Assembly (NCBI RefSeq): GCF_016595675.1
Contig: NZ_JAENJH010000003.1
Location: 248,001 to 312,000 of the forward strand
Direction of reading: 5' to 3'
DNA length: 64,000 nt
Origin: Prauserella cavernicola
GTDB lineage: Bacteria; Actinomycetota; Actinomycetes; Mycobacteriales; Pseudonocardiaceae
In this document: positions 47,494-55,439 of the stretch, one piece after another
Layout: every line of letters begins with the position of its first letter
How positions within the stretch are numbered: position 1 is the stretch's first letter
Notes under the pieces: generated by a model
Databases searched by the model: none
What the model was told of the DNA's origin: nothing
The model's input: only the letters and a program-made list of their open reading frames with translations
Program-made: the position numbers and the translations under genes

Positions 47494-48648
47494 TCACAGG
47501 ATGTCTTCCAGCGCGGCAGCGGCAGCGGACGACACCGCACCACGGCCCATGTAGGCATCCTGCGTGATCGACGGCCGAGAGTGCCCGAGCTGGTCGGCGA
47601 TCAGCCGGGCGGACAATCCCGCCTCATCCATGATCGTCGCCGCAGTCTTGCGGAACACGTGCGACGTCACCCACGCGAATCCCTCGCTTCCTCGCGCCTC
47701 ACGCAGCGCCCGACGGGTGTTGGACGGGTCACGCAACCCTCCGAGGGTGTCCGGAAACACCGGGCTATCGGCCGGCCGATTCTCCGCCACAGCCGTCTTC
47801 CGACGTTGCCGCAGCATCTCCACCGCCCAAGACGGAAGCGGCAGCGCCCGTTCACTGGTCGCTGTCTTCGGATCGGTCCGCTTGAGCCCCTGACCCCGCA
47901 CCCGCACCACAGTCCAGTTGATCAAGACCGTCGCTTTGTCGAGGTCGACGTCCTCCCAGTAGAGCGCGAGCGCTTCCCCGATCCGCACGCCGGTCGCCAG
48001 CATGAACCGCGTGAGGTCCGGCAGGTCCTTCCGGCTGGCCTGAGGATCTAGTTCGAGCTGAGCCAGCCACGCGCGCCGTTCCTCGGCCGTCAGGGAGCGA
48101 ACCCGTTTCCTGCCGCTGCCCTCAATCGGTTCGATCTCGCGGATGGGATTCGCCGTGATCGCACCGTGTCGAGCGGCGTAGCGAAGAATCCCACTGACGA
48201 CGGCTCGTGCTGTGCGAGCATGCGCAGCGCTGGACTTGGCCTGCAGCGCGGGAAAGAACCTGTCGAGTCTCGGCACGGTCATCTCGTGCATACGCAACTC
48301 GCCGAACGCGGGAAGCACGTGGTTCGCCAGCATGCTCCGGTAGTTGTCCAACGTGCCCGGGGCTCGCTCCCCGTCGGCTACCCGTCGTTCCTGCCAGGCC
48401 AACCACCGATCGGCGACCTCGACGAAGCGCGACCGAGCGGTGATGTCGCCGCCACTCGGAGTCTGCAACGCCTGGGCGATCGCCAGCTTCAACACTCGTT
48501 CAGCCTTGGCCTTGCTCGGACCCGTCCGGCTCAGATCACGAGTCACACCGTCATATCCCCGATAGCGGGCCTTCGCCCGGTAGCCGGATGCGAGCTTCAC
48601 GAACCGGATCGCACCATGAGTGCCGACGTCCAACGGTGGTCTTGCCAT
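47494..48648 (-). CDS. int: Tyrosine site-specific integrase
   Basis: Phage-type recombinase that integrates and excises the element at the tRNA gene. 384 residues from ATG 48648. An N-terminal arm-binding part, a SAM-like core-binding domain (RSMLANHVLPAFGELRM), then the catalytic domain with Arg in TGVRIGEALALYWEDVD, HVFRKTAATIMDEAG (H-x-x-R), LGHSRPSITQDAYMG carrying the last His and the Tyr nucleophile. The start overlaps the xis stop by one base. Adjacent to attL, as in pSAM2. Confidence 0.96.
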   Translation of the reverse strand: MARPPLDVGTHGAIRFVKLASGYRAKARYRGYDGVTRDLSRTGPSKAKAERVLKLAIAQALQTPSGGDITARSRFVEVADRWLAWQERRVADGERAPGTLDNYRSMLANHVLPAFGELRMHEMTVPRLDRFFPALQAKSSAAHARTARAVVSGILRYAARHGAITANPIREIEPIEGSGRKRVRSLTAEERRAWLAQLELDPQASRKDLPDLTRFMLATGVRIGEALALYWEDVDLDKATVLINWTVVRVRGQGLKRTDPKTATSERALPLPSWAVEMLRQRRKTAVAENRPADSPVFPDTLGGLRDPSNTRRALREARGSEGFAWVTSHVFRKTAATIMDEAGLSARLIADQLGHSRPSITQDAYMGRGAVSSAAAAALEDIL

Positions 48649-48824
48649 CAGACGGCCCCTTGCTGGTCGATCCAGGTGTCGACGTCGGTGGCGCGGTAGC
48701 GGACGTACTTGCCGACACGCACGCCGTTCGGGCCGTAGCCCTTGGTGCGCCATTGGTAGAGGGTGTTCTTGGGGACGCCGAGGTAGGCGGCGAGGTCATC
48801 GATGGTCAGGAGTTTGCTGTTCAC
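48648..48824 (-). CDS. xis: Excisionase (MerR-type helix-turn-helix)
   Basis: 58 residues from GTG 48824. The fold is the small winged helix of AICE excisionases: LLTIDDLAAYLGVPKNTLYQ, then WRTKGYGPNGVRVGKYVRYR and TDVDTWIDQQ. It should bend attL/attR DNA for excision. The gene starts within the last 29 bases of rep and its TGA overlaps the int ATG, so rep, xis and int are translationally linked, as in pSAM2. Confidence 0.9.
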   Translation of the reverse strand: MNSKLLTIDDLAAYLGVPKNTLYQWRTKGYGPNGVRVGKYVRYRATDVDTWIDQQGAV

Positions 48825-50166
48825 GCTGGTATTCCTTGTCGTATTTGGACTTACGGTTATCTCGGATGCGGGCGGCGATGCTGGCGGCGAGTTCGCGTTC
48901 GGCGTCGTCGCGGTAGCCGGAGCCGGTGAAGCTCCAGTGGTTGACCACGGCCACGGTCTCGGCGCGGTCGGCCAGGCCGAGGCGGTCGAGGGTTTCGGCG
49001 AGCCGGTAGGCGCGACGGTCGCCCCGGATGGTTTTGAAGGTGGTGGAGTAGGCGCGGGATTTGGTGAGGAAGTGGCCGCGGAAGGCGAGCATGTGTGCCC
49101 AGCGCCGCAGGTTCAGCTCGTCGTAGGCGGGTAGGTCGCCGAGGTCCCAGGCGGTTTGGATCATCCGCCGGTGATGGTCGGAGACGGTGAGGTGGTCGAT
49201 GTCGAGTTGGGAGCGGACGGGGCGGTCGGCGGCTTCGGTTTTGCCGGTGCCCTTGGTGGCGTACTTGGCGATATAGGCGGCGAGGCGGGCCTCGGAGATC
49301 TCGCCCTGCTGGTCTTCGAAGTCGTCGGCCCCGGACGGCTGGATCGCGCGGACGTCGACCTGTGAGCCCCAGACGAGGGTGTCGCGGGTGCCGTCCGGGC
49401 GGATCACCGGGAGCGCTACGGCCCCAGCAGCGGCCAACACCGCGTCGTCGAGGAGGTCGGGGTGCGCCCAGGACGGGGCGGGTGTGGTGGCTCCGTCGGG
49501 GCCGTCGAGGCGGATCACGGCGTGGAAGTGCACGAGGCCGCGCCGTTGGTATTCGGCGACTTTGCCGTAGGACAGGCGCGCGTGCTCGGGGAAGTCGCGG
49601 GCGCGGATTCCGGCGCGCTTGGCGATCTCTCGGCGTAGCCGCATGGTGAAGCGCTGCCAGAGTGCTCCGGCGTGGGCTTGCCAGAGCACGGCCCCGGTGT
49701 AGTCGTAGGTGTCGCGCTCGAGCGGGGTGCCGATGCGCGGGTCGTCGTCGTGATGGAACTCCCCGCACCGGCACGGAATCCGCTTACCGCGGGCACTGGT
49801 GCGCGCGTGGTGGACGGGGCCGAAGGAGGGGGCGGTGAGGGTGATGAAGGCGCGGGGCCGCTCGGTGACCGTCTGCGGGATGCCTTTGGTGCCGCCGATG
49901 AGTCCGGCGCGGATGAGGTGGAAGGCGTCGGCGGCGTAGCGGTCGGAGCAGGCGGGGCAGACGGCGGAGCGGCGGTTGCCGCAGGGGACGAAGATGTCGC
50001 CGCCGTGGTGGTGCAGGACGCGGCCGGTGTGGGTGTCTTGGAGTTGGTGGGCTCCGGCGAGGCGGATGGGGCGGGCGCAGCCGTTGACGGCGTGGACCTT
50101 GGCGCGCCAGTCGGCGTAGTCGGCGGAGCGGAGCCGGTGGATCAGGCGTTGTTCGAGGGTGCGCAT
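48796..50166 (-). CDS. RepSA-like rolling-circle replication initiator
   Basis: 456 residues from ATG 50166 (AGGAAGGG 10 bases upstream). It begins with a region rich in Cys (GNRRSAVCPACSDRYAADAF), then a second Cys/His cluster (PCRCGEFHHDDD). The HUH motif is LVHFHAVIRL and a candidate catalytic Tyr lies in LAAYIAKYATKG. Nicks the double-stranded origin to replicate the excised circle before transfer. A terminator-like hairpin separates it from the upstream transfer genes, so it can be controlled apart. Confidence 0.92.
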   Translation of the reverse strand: MRTLEQRLIHRLRSADYADWRAKVHAVNGCARPIRLAGAHQLQDTHTGRVLHHHGGDIFVPCGNRRSAVCPACSDRYAADAFHLIRAGLIGGTKGIPQTVTERPRAFITLTAPSFGPVHHARTSARGKRIPCRCGEFHHDDDPRIGTPLERDTYDYTGAVLWQAHAGALWQRFTMRLRREIAKRAGIRARDFPEHARLSYGKVAEYQRRGLVHFHAVIRLDGPDGATTPAPSWAHPDLLDDAVLAAAGAVALPVIRPDGTRDTLVWGSQVDVRAIQPSGADDFEDQQGEISEARLAAYIAKYATKGTGKTEAADRPVRSQLDIDHLTVSDHHRRMIQTAWDLGDLPAYDELNLRRWAHMLAFRGHFLTKSRAYSTTFKTIRGDRRAYRLAETLDRLGLADRAETVAVVNHWSFTGSGYRDDAERELAASIAARIRDNRKSKYDKEYQREQQTPDHR

Positions 50167-50200
50167 GAACGCGGGGCCCTTCCTGTGTGGTGCAACAAAA

Positions 50201-50243
50201 CGAGGGCGGGACACCAGCCGGTGATGGCCGTGTCCCGCCCTCG
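50201..50243 (-). terminator. Rho-independent terminator between spd-like gene and rep
   Basis: CGAGGGCGGGACAC and GTGTCCCGCCCTCG form a 14-bp stem with a 15-base loop. On the minus strand it is followed by TTTTGTT. It would end or attenuate transcription from the transfer operon before rep. Confidence 0.75.
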
Positions 50244-50272
50244 GTTCGGCGGGGGATCGTGCAGGGGTCGTG

Positions 50273-51004
50273 CTAACCGCCGGTGACGGTGTGGCCGTTG
50301 CGGGGGGTGAGGTCGGCGAGGATGCGCAGCGCCATGTCCTCGGGGACCTTGACCGCCTGGCGGATGTCGGCGGCGGTGAGTTGGCGACCGTCGCGGCGGG
50401 CCTGCTCGGCGAGGTCGTCGAGACGCGCGGTCAGCGGCGCGGGGAGCCGAAGCCGCGGGGACTTCACCGGTTCCGGTGCGGTGATCTGCTCGGAAGGTTC
50501 GGCGGTCGTGTCCGGCGCGGTAGGTGTGGTCGGCTTGGATTCTCCCGGCATGGCGGGCACCGGTGCGGGTGCCGGGGCGGGCTCCGGGGTTGAGGTGGCT
50601 GGTGAGGTGGGGGTGCGGCGCATGAGGAGTTTGACGACGACGAGGAAGCCGAGGGCGGGCATGGCGGCGACGAGCCATCCGGCGGGGCTGGGTTCGGCGA
50701 GGGCGACTTGGGCGGCCATTTGGACGCCGAATCCGGCGACGAGCACGGTCATGGGGAAGGTGATGCGGCCGGTGTGGCCGTGGCGGTGGTCGCGCTGGAC
50801 TTCGAATCCGGCGACCACGACCATGCCTTCGATCACGACGGCGGTGGCCCAGGCCAGCCACCCTGTTTGTCCGTGGTGGCTGGCCCACTCGTGGGTGTGG
50901 GTGAACCCGGCGGCCGCACCGATCCCGCCCAGGATCACCGCGACGGTGATGCGGAGGAAGTCCACCAGGCGGCCGGTCCGGGGCGGGGTGTCCGTGGCAG
51001 ACAT
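50273..51004 (-). CDS. DUF2637 membrane protein (Spd-like)
   Basis: 243 residues with four hydrophobic helices in the first 125: ITVAVILGGIGAAAGFTHTH, WLAWATAVVIEGMVVVAGF, FPMTVLVAGFGVQMAAQVAL and GWLVAAMPALGFLVVVKLLM. A Pro/Ala/Glu linker of about 50 residues leads to a helix-turn-helix-like end (GRQLTAADIRQAVKVPEDMA). DUF2637 proteins are common in AICEs and actinomycete plasmids, near tra, and resemble spread (pock-formation) proteins. Function in spread within mycelium is inferred. Confidence 0.85.
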   Translation of the reverse strand: MSATDTPPRTGRLVDFLRITVAVILGGIGAAAGFTHTHEWASHHGQTGWLAWATAVVIEGMVVVAGFEVQRDHRHGHTGRITFPMTVLVAGFGVQMAAQVALAEPSPAGWLVAAMPALGFLVVVKLLMRRTPTSPATSTPEPAPAPAPVPAMPGESKPTTPTAPDTTAEPSEQITAPEPVKSPRLRLPAPLTARLDDLAEQARRDGRQLTAADIRQAVKVPEDMALRILADLTPRNGHTVTGG

Positions 51005-51022
51005 GGCATCTGTCCTTTCTGT

Positions 51023-51235
51023 CTAGTGTTCGCGCCGCCAGAGTCCAGACAGGCGTCGCCGGTCCTCGGCCTCGTCTTCGTGAAGGCGGGCGAGCTGATC
51101 GCAGTACTCGGCCAGGCGTTCGCGCACCGGCCGGTTCACCACCGAGTCGCAGTGGTGCGTGAAGTGGTCGAGGAGTTCGCCGTACTCAGCGTGAAGCGCC
51201 ACGATCTGTTCGAGGGGCAGGAGATCCTCGTTCAT
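51023..51235 (-). CDS. Small hypothetical AICE protein (70 aa)
   Basis: 70 residues, helical and acidic (LHAEYGELLDHFTHHCDSVV, ARLHEDEAEDRRRLSGLWR). No family recognised. ATG 51235 overlaps the preceding gene's stop in an ATGA, so it is part of the transfer operon. Confidence 0.68.
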   Translation of the reverse strand: MNEDLLPLEQIVALHAEYGELLDHFTHHCDSVVNRPVRERLAEYCDQLARLHEDEAEDRRRLSGLWRREH

Positions 51236-51657
51236 CGCGCACTGCCGGGTGGGTGCAGGTTCGACCAGCGGGTGAGCATCGCCCGGCCCTGTCTGGTCAG
51301 GCGAAGCGGGATGAGGGGTTTGCGGACTGCGCCGTGCAGGCAGGTGAGGGTGTCGCGGATGGTGCCGCGTTCGAGGTAGCCCTGCGCGAGGAGGTGGTGG
51401 ACGAGGTCTTCGTCCAGGGCGGCGCGGACGTGTTCGTCGTCCTCGAGGACCATCACGCGGTCGGTGTCGTCGAGCAGCCCGAACCGGCCCAGCTGCACCT
51501 CCGCCAGCACGTCCTTCGCGACCAGCGGGTTCGCCGGAGGTGTGCGGGTGGTGCGTCCGCGTGGGGGAGGGCACTGCCGGGCCGGTGCCGGAACTGGGGC
51601 ATCCGCAGCGGTGGTGGTGCCGAACAGGTCCAGTTGGGGCTGCTCGTGGCCGGTCAT
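51232..51657 (-). CDS. Hypothetical AICE protein with winged-helix-like part (141 aa)
   Basis: 141 residues. A Pro/Ala-rich N-terminus (DAPVPAPARQCPPPRGRT) precedes a region of about 85 residues resembling a small winged helix: AALDEDLVHHLLAQGYLERG, TIRDTLTCLHGAVRKP, LRLTRQGRAMLTRW. No named family. Overlaps both neighbours by four bases. Confidence 0.68.
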   Translation of the reverse strand: MTGHEQPQLDLFGTTTAADAPVPAPARQCPPPRGRTTRTPPANPLVAKDVLAEVQLGRFGLLDDTDRVMVLEDDEHVRAALDEDLVHHLLAQGYLERGTIRDTLTCLHGAVRKPLIPLRLTRQGRAMLTRWSNLHPPGSAR

Positions 51658-51884
51658 CGGGTGTGTTCCCGGCGGATGCTGGTCATCTGGTGGTGGTATC
51701 CGGCGGCGTGGGAGCGCCATTCGCGGAACAGGCCCGCGCAGATCACCAGGTAGATGAGCACGGTGATGGTGGCGATGGTGGTGAAGGCCCAGGGGCTGGG
51801 GATCATGGCGCGTTCGATGACCACGGCCAGCAGCGCGACCACGCTGACCTTGGCCCAGGTCCACAGGAATGCGAGCGTCAACAT
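51654..51884 (-). CDS. Small two-span membrane protein of the AICE (76 aa)
   Basis: 76 residues with helices at about 5-24 (AFLWTWAKVSVVALLAVVIE) and 33-51 (AFTTIATITVLIYLVICAGL), and a basic His-rich tail. Small membrane proteins of this kind in AICEs may aid transfer or spread. Start overlaps the upstream stop (TGATG). Confidence 0.7.
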   Translation of the reverse strand: MLTLAFLWTWAKVSVVALLAVVIERAMIPSPWAFTTIATITVLIYLVICAGLFREWRSHAAGYHHQMTSIRREHTR

Positions 51885-52234
51885 CAGTCCTCCTTGTCGG
51901 GTCGGTGGTGCTGGCAGAGCACTTCTTGTTCGCTGGTGGCGGCCCAGCCGGGGTAGGCGCGGACGTGGTCGGCCAGGGCGTCCCAGCTGCCGAACTCCAG
52001 CGAGGGGGTGGTGACTTCCTGCCCGCACACGACGCAGTGGGGCAGGAACACCGGGTTGCAGGCCACGAGTTCGACGTCGGACCCGTGACGGCGCAGGAGC
52101 CGTGCCCGGGTGCGGGCGGCGTGGAGATCGGTGGTGCACAGGTCGAGCAGCTTGTCGAGATCACCGAGCATGTTCACCGACCAGATCAGCAGGAAGTAGT
52201 GCGTTTCGTGGACGATGCACGGGTATGCGGGCAT
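51884..52234 (-). CDS. AICE zinc-ribbon-like protein, copy 2 (116 aa)
   Basis: 116 residues. Cys pair CVVCGQEV and a second cluster CQHH near the end suggest zinc binding. It is related to the next gene upstream: both have CVVCG, a spacer of about 20 residues with a W-D/G-E-L/A helix, then PGWxATxExxxxCxxH. The N-terminal half differs. Seven bases separate the two genes. Unknown function. Confidence 0.7.
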   Translation of the reverse strand: MPAYPCIVHETHYFLLIWSVNMLGDLDKLLDLCTTDLHAARTRARLLRRHGSDVELVACNPVFLPHCVVCGQEVTTPSLEFGSWDALADHVRAYPGWAATSEQEVLCQHHRPDKED

Positions 52235-52240
52235 GAGGGT

Positions 52241-52600
52241 TCACCAACCTCGCCAGTCTTGGTGGGGTGCGTGGTGGGGGCAGAACACGTGGTGTTCGTT
52301 GGTGGCTTGCCAGCCGGGTTCGTCCCAGAGGAAGTCTTCGAGTTCGCCCCAGCTCAGAAACACCCAGTAGTCCGGGTCGCACACCTCCCCGCACACGACG
52401 CAGCGGGCGTAGAAGGAGCCGTCGTAGTACAGGATCGTCAAGTCCCGACCGGGTGCGGCCAGGGAGCGCAGCGCGTCTTCGGCGTAGGCGCGGGTGTAGT
52501 AGAGGGTTTCGTCGGTGGGATAGAAGCGGCCGCCGTCGCGGATGACCACCATGTAGAGGTCTCGTGCCTGCCAGGCGGGATAGTTGATGGTGACCATCAC
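52241..52600 (-). CDS. AICE zinc-ribbon-like protein, copy 1 (119 aa)
   Basis: 119 residues, rich in aromatic residues: INYPAWQARDLYMVVIRDGG, DETLYYTRAYAEDALRSLA. The C-terminal half holds CVVCGEVC, DYWVFLSWGELEDFLWDEPG and CPHHAPHQD, the same pattern as its paralogue. Overlaps the transfer ATPase gene's stop by four bases. Probable tandem duplication inside the transfer operon. Confidence 0.7.
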   Translation of the reverse strand: MMVTINYPAWQARDLYMVVIRDGGRFYPTDETLYYTRAYAEDALRSLAAPGRDLTILYYDGSFYARCVVCGEVCDPDYWVFLSWGELEDFLWDEPGWQATNEHHVFCPHHAPHQDWRGW

Positions 52601-53961
52601 GCCACCACCGCGAGCCGGTTGCCGCTGCGTCCGGTGTGGACGAACGCGACGAGTTGGTCGATCTCGGTGTCGTCGACGTAGGCGGCCCGCACCCGTTGGG
52701 GGACGCGGGTGCGTTCGCGGATGACGTAGCCGATTCCCGCGGTGCCCTCGTGATTGGCGATCTCGTCGGCGATCGCACCCCGCAGGCGGGCGTTCTCGCC
52801 GAGGACCATGTCCACATGGGCGGCCGAGGTGACCCGCAGGCAGATGCGGGTGGTGAACAGCTCCCTGATCGGCACTGTGTCCTTGGTGGGTTCCTGCACC
52901 AGCGCGGTCATGGCGTGTCCGGTCGCCCGCCCCTGCGACCCCACGATGGCCAACTGCTTGCGCAGGTTGCGCGAGACCGTGCCGTCGCCGTAGGCCAGCA
53001 ACGCGCCGATCTCGTCGATCACCAGCACGTTCAGCGGCGTCTCCGGGGAGACGGTGATCTTGCGCTTGCCGTTCTCGGCGAACCCACGCTGCACGGCGCG
53101 GAGGTCGTTGACGAACTCGTCGACCAGCGCCGAGCAGTCGTGCTCATCGGCGGCGTAGCGGTGGGCGATGGAGGCGAGTTTGGTGAACTCCATCTGCTTG
53201 GGGTCGCACAGCCAGAGCCGGACGAGCCCGTCGCGGATGAGGGGTGCGATGGCGCGGAGCTGGGACATGACGATCGAGTTCTTGCCCGCCCCGGTCGCCC
53301 CGGCGACGAAGGTGTGCTGCCCCAGTACCGGCAGTCGCCAGTCGTGGCCGTACTCGGTCTCGCCCACGTAGACCGATTTGAGGTTGACCGCGTCGGTCTC
53401 CTGCGGCATCTCGGGGGCGTCGATCGTTTCGGTGAAGGCTTCGGAGCGTTCGATGATCAGCCCGATCACGCCGGGCTTGACGCGTTCCACCGCGATCCGC
53501 TCCGCCCGCAGCGCCTCGGTCAGCTCGGGCAGGCGGGCTTCGTACTGGCGGGCGTGCTGGCCCTGGGGGATCTTGAGCCACAGGGTGTCCACCGTCGGCG
53601 AGTAGGACCGCACCCGCACGATGCGGGGGAAGCGTTCCTCCCCGGTCTTGCGGTGAATGGTGTAGAGGTCACAGGCCCGCAGCGCGGCGTGCCAGCGGGG
53701 TCCGAGGTAGGCAGACCAGCGGCGCCGCCAGGCGCGCATGCGGGGTGCGGCGACGGCGTCGAAGGTGTCGGGGTGTGCCCGGTACCAGCCGCACAGGGCA
53801 GCCGCGGTTCCCCCGACGATCCCGCCGGTGGCGATCCAGCCCAGTTCGAGGCCGGAGGCGGTGAGCGTGCCCGGAGCAACCAGCGCGCCGGGGTGGCGGG
53901 CGGTCCACACGGCTGCTTTGACTTCGCGGCCCATCGTGCGCTTCGACTGTGGCGTGTCCAT
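52597..53961 (-). CDS. FtsK/SpoIIIE-type transfer protein (TraSA-like)
   Basis: Main conjugative transfer protein; a hexameric translocase moving double-stranded DNA between mycelial cells. 454 residues. Hydrophobic segment near 30-60 (GWIATGGIVGGTAAALCGWY), then an FtsK-type ATPase with Walker A TFVAGATGAGKNSIVMSQL, Walker B NVLVIDEIGALLAYG, and QGRATGHAMTALVQEP. Preceded by a hairpin that separates it from the small upstream ORFs. Clt/TRS target repeats were not identified. Confidence 0.93.
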   Translation of the reverse strand: MDTPQSKRTMGREVKAAVWTARHPGALVAPGTLTASGLELGWIATGGIVGGTAAALCGWYRAHPDTFDAVAAPRMRAWRRRWSAYLGPRWHAALRACDLYTIHRKTGEERFPRIVRVRSYSPTVDTLWLKIPQGQHARQYEARLPELTEALRAERIAVERVKPGVIGLIIERSEAFTETIDAPEMPQETDAVNLKSVYVGETEYGHDWRLPVLGQHTFVAGATGAGKNSIVMSQLRAIAPLIRDGLVRLWLCDPKQMEFTKLASIAHRYAADEHDCSALVDEFVNDLRAVQRGFAENGKRKITVSPETPLNVLVIDEIGALLAYGDGTVSRNLRKQLAIVGSQGRATGHAMTALVQEPTKDTVPIRELFTTRICLRVTSAAHVDMVLGENARLRGAIADEIANHEGTAGIGYVIRERTRVPQRVRAAYVDDTEIDQLVAFVHTGRSGNRLAVVA

Positions 53962-53991
53962 CAGAACAGGAATCCCTTCGGATAGAACGAG

Positions 53992-54032
53992 ACCGGCCCC
54001 ACCACCCAGATCAAGCGGGTGCGGGGCCGGCC
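53992..54032 (-). terminator. Strong hairpin before tra
   Basis: ACCGGCCCCACCACCC and GGGTGCGGGGCCGG form a long GC-rich stem with a 9-base loop. On the minus strand it is followed by TCTCGTTCT. Could act as a terminator or as an attenuator of tra. Confidence 0.55.
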
Positions 54033-54083
54033 TCGCGTGAGTTCGTACGTGCGTGTGTGGTTGTCGTGCGTGCCGAGCAGGGG

Positions 54084-54266
54084 CTAGTCGTCGATGGCTG
54101 TGCTGGCGTCTTGGAGTTCGGCGGACATGCGGCCGACGGCGCGGGCGGCGCGGTCGTGGTGGGTTTTGAAGCCCTCCTTGCGTACCGGGATGCCGCGCAT
54201 GGCGCGTTTGAGCTGGGTCATCGCCGCGTCGAGGTCGCCGAGGACCCGGTCTACCTGGTGTGCCAT
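54084..54266 (-). CDS. Small helical AICE protein (60 aa)
   Basis: 60 residues, helical throughout (VDRVLGDLDAAMTQLKRAMR, AARAVGRMSAELQDASTAID). One base from the upstream gene. Unknown function; small coiled-coil proteins are frequent in AICE transfer operons. Confidence 0.65.
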   Translation of the reverse strand: MAHQVDRVLGDLDAAMTQLKRAMRGIPVRKEGFKTHHDRAARAVGRMSAELQDASTAIDD

Positions 54267-54267
54267 G

Positions 54268-54531
54268 TCAGAGCCTCCACTCGCGGGAGATCAGGTCTCC
54301 CTCGTACTTGCGGGCCACCACCCGCATCCGGTCCAGCTCGTCGAACGCCTTACCCCGGAAGCCGCGGATCTCGTCCGGGGTGGCGACGGTGAAGCCGCCG
54401 GGGACGGCGCGGTCGTCGAGGGCGTCGATGAGCTTGTCGACCTCGTCGAACTGCTCCGCGACCAAGTCCATCGCGGCGACGAAGGCGGCGTAGTTCTGCT
54501 GCGCCCGCCGGTTCAGTGCCGAAATCTGCAT
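54268..54531 (-). CDS. Small helical AICE protein (87 aa)
   Basis: 87 residues: QQNYAAFVAAMDLVAEQFDE then VDKLIDALDDRAV and a C-terminal helix FDELDRMRVVARKYEGDL. No family recognised. Its ATG is 3 bases after the upstream gene's stop. Codirectional member of the operon. Confidence 0.68.
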   Translation of the reverse strand: MQISALNRRAQQNYAAFVAAMDLVAEQFDEVDKLIDALDDRAVPGGFTVATPDEIRGFRGKAFDELDRMRVVARKYEGDLISREWRL

Positions 54532-54534
54532 CCC

Positions 54535-54705
54535 TCAGGTGCCTTTCTGTGTGGTGGCCACCAGGGCGGCGGCCGAGCGGAGATCAGCGGTCAGGAACTT
54601 CACCGCGTTACTCACCGCATCCCGGGTCTCCCGATCCGGCCTGGTGGCGATGAATCGCTGGTATTCGGTGTTCGCGGCGGTGATGATCGCCTGAATCTCG
54701 TGCAT
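54535..54705 (-). CDS. Small AICE protein (56 aa)
   Basis: 56 residues from ATG 54705 to TGA 54535: starts MHEIQAIITAANTEYQRFIA, then TRPDRETRDAVSNAVKFLTA and a short Ala-rich end. Start overlaps the stop of the upstream gene by one base (TGATG). Coupling to both neighbours and normal codon use support it despite its length. Confidence 0.6.
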   Translation of the reverse strand: MHEIQAIITAANTEYQRFIATRPDRETRDAVSNAVKFLTADLRSAAALVATTQKGT

Positions 54706-54875
54706 CACTGGCCTCCGTTGCGGATCACGTGCTGGGCGTGGCGCAGGCCCTCACAGAAACCCGCCTGCCACGCGAGATCACTCGCCGGTTCGGTCAGGGC
54801 GTCCTGGCGGTCCCGCTCGATCAGCGACGCCAACCGGCGCACCAGCCGCGATACCTGGATCGCTCGCCCGCTCAC
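54705..54875 (-). CDS. Small AICE protein (56 aa)
   Basis: 56 residues from GTG 54875, preceded by GAGGTGGGCGGC. Sequence SGRAIQVSRLVRRLASLIER, then DRQDALTEPASDLAWQAGF and CEGLRHAQHVIRNG. Overlaps the membrane-peptide gene upstream by four bases (GTGA). No family known. Confidence 0.62.
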   Translation of the reverse strand: MSGRAIQVSRLVRRLASLIERDRQDALTEPASDLAWQAGFCEGLRHAQHVIRNGGQ

Positions 54876-54997
54876 GCCGCCCACCTCTTCCTGCTCCAGG
54901 CGATCCCGCCCAGACCCAGCGCCACGGCGAGGGCACCGGCCACGGGCATCGCGACCGTCAAACACCCCACCAACACCACCAGAAATAGCCAGCTCAT
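54872..54997 (-). CDS. 41-aa single-span membrane peptide
   Basis: ATG 54997 with GGAGG upstream. One hydrophobic helix over nearly the whole length (LFLVVLVGCLTVAMPVAGAL), ending in SRKRWAA. Similar single-span peptides occur in AICE transfer operons. Coupled downstream by a four-base overlap. Confidence 0.62.
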   Translation of the reverse strand: MSWLFLVVLVGCLTVAMPVAGALAVALGLGGIAWSRKRWAA

Positions 54998-55010
54998 TTG
55001 TTTTCGCCTC

Positions 55011-55100
55011 CTACAGTGGCCATTGCGCGCCGCACACCGTGCACGTCGCAATTCGACTCGGGGACAACCAGAAATTCGCCGAACACACATGGCCACCCAT
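55011..55100 (-). CDS. Possible 29-aa zinc-binding peptide
   Basis: ATG 55100 to TAG 55011. Product contains GGHVCSANFWLSPSRIATC and TVCGAQWPL, an H-x-C ... C-x-x-C pattern that could bind zinc. It begins in a TGATG overlap with a 23-codon ORF and ends just before the RBS of the 41-aa peptide. An alternative frame through the same DNA (ending at 54994) also overlaps the next start, so the frame choice is uncertain. Confidence 0.38.
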   Translation of the reverse strand: MGGHVCSANFWLSPSRIATCTVCGAQWPL

Positions 55101-55171
55101 CAGGCGGCCCGCGTCGGTCCGGACGGGTCATACGAGGACAACCCGCCCCACGCCACCATCTCGCCCACCAT
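55100..55171 (-). CDS. Possible 23-aa leader ORF of the AICE operon
   Basis: ATG 55171 with GGAAGGAG at proper spacing; product MVGEMVAWGGLSSYDPSG plus five residues. Its TGA overlaps the next ATG. The good ribosome binding site is the main support; no similarity known. Confidence 0.35.
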   Translation of the reverse strand: MVGEMVAWGGLSSYDPSGPTRAA

Positions 55172-55248
55172 CTGCCACTCCTTCCACTCGATCCTGCTTG
55201 TGGTAAAACCCCAAGACCCCCGCACAAAAACGAGTCCGGGAATCAAGG

Positions 55249-55275
55249 CGCGTCACCACAAATTGACGCGTTTTT
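55249..55275 (+). terminator. Plus-strand rho-independent terminator in the AICE gap
   Basis: CGCGTCA and TGACGCG pair over an 8-base loop and are followed by TTTTT on the plus strand. No plus-strand gene precedes it, so it may end an unannotated transcript opposite the transfer operon. The rest of the 55172-55439 gap shows no convincing gene; it has several A-rich stretches and could hold cis-acting sites. Confidence 0.55.
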
Positions 55276-55439
55276 GGCATGGATCGGCCCACTCTGGAAT
55301 TGTCAATCAACAAGAAAGCGCGCTGGCCCGACTCGAAAACGGGCCGCCTGCCAAGAATTCAGGGCAGCGCTCCACGGTGTTGGGATGCGGGCCAGGGAGA
55401 CACCCGCGACCGGTCACCCACCGGTCATCGCGACCGGGC

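Noticed and set aside
54994-55227. 77-codon minus-strand ORF ending at the 41-aa peptide start
   Set aside because: It lacks a ribosome binding site and has an odd composition; the overlapping H-x-C...CxxC frame looks more protein-like, though neither is certain.
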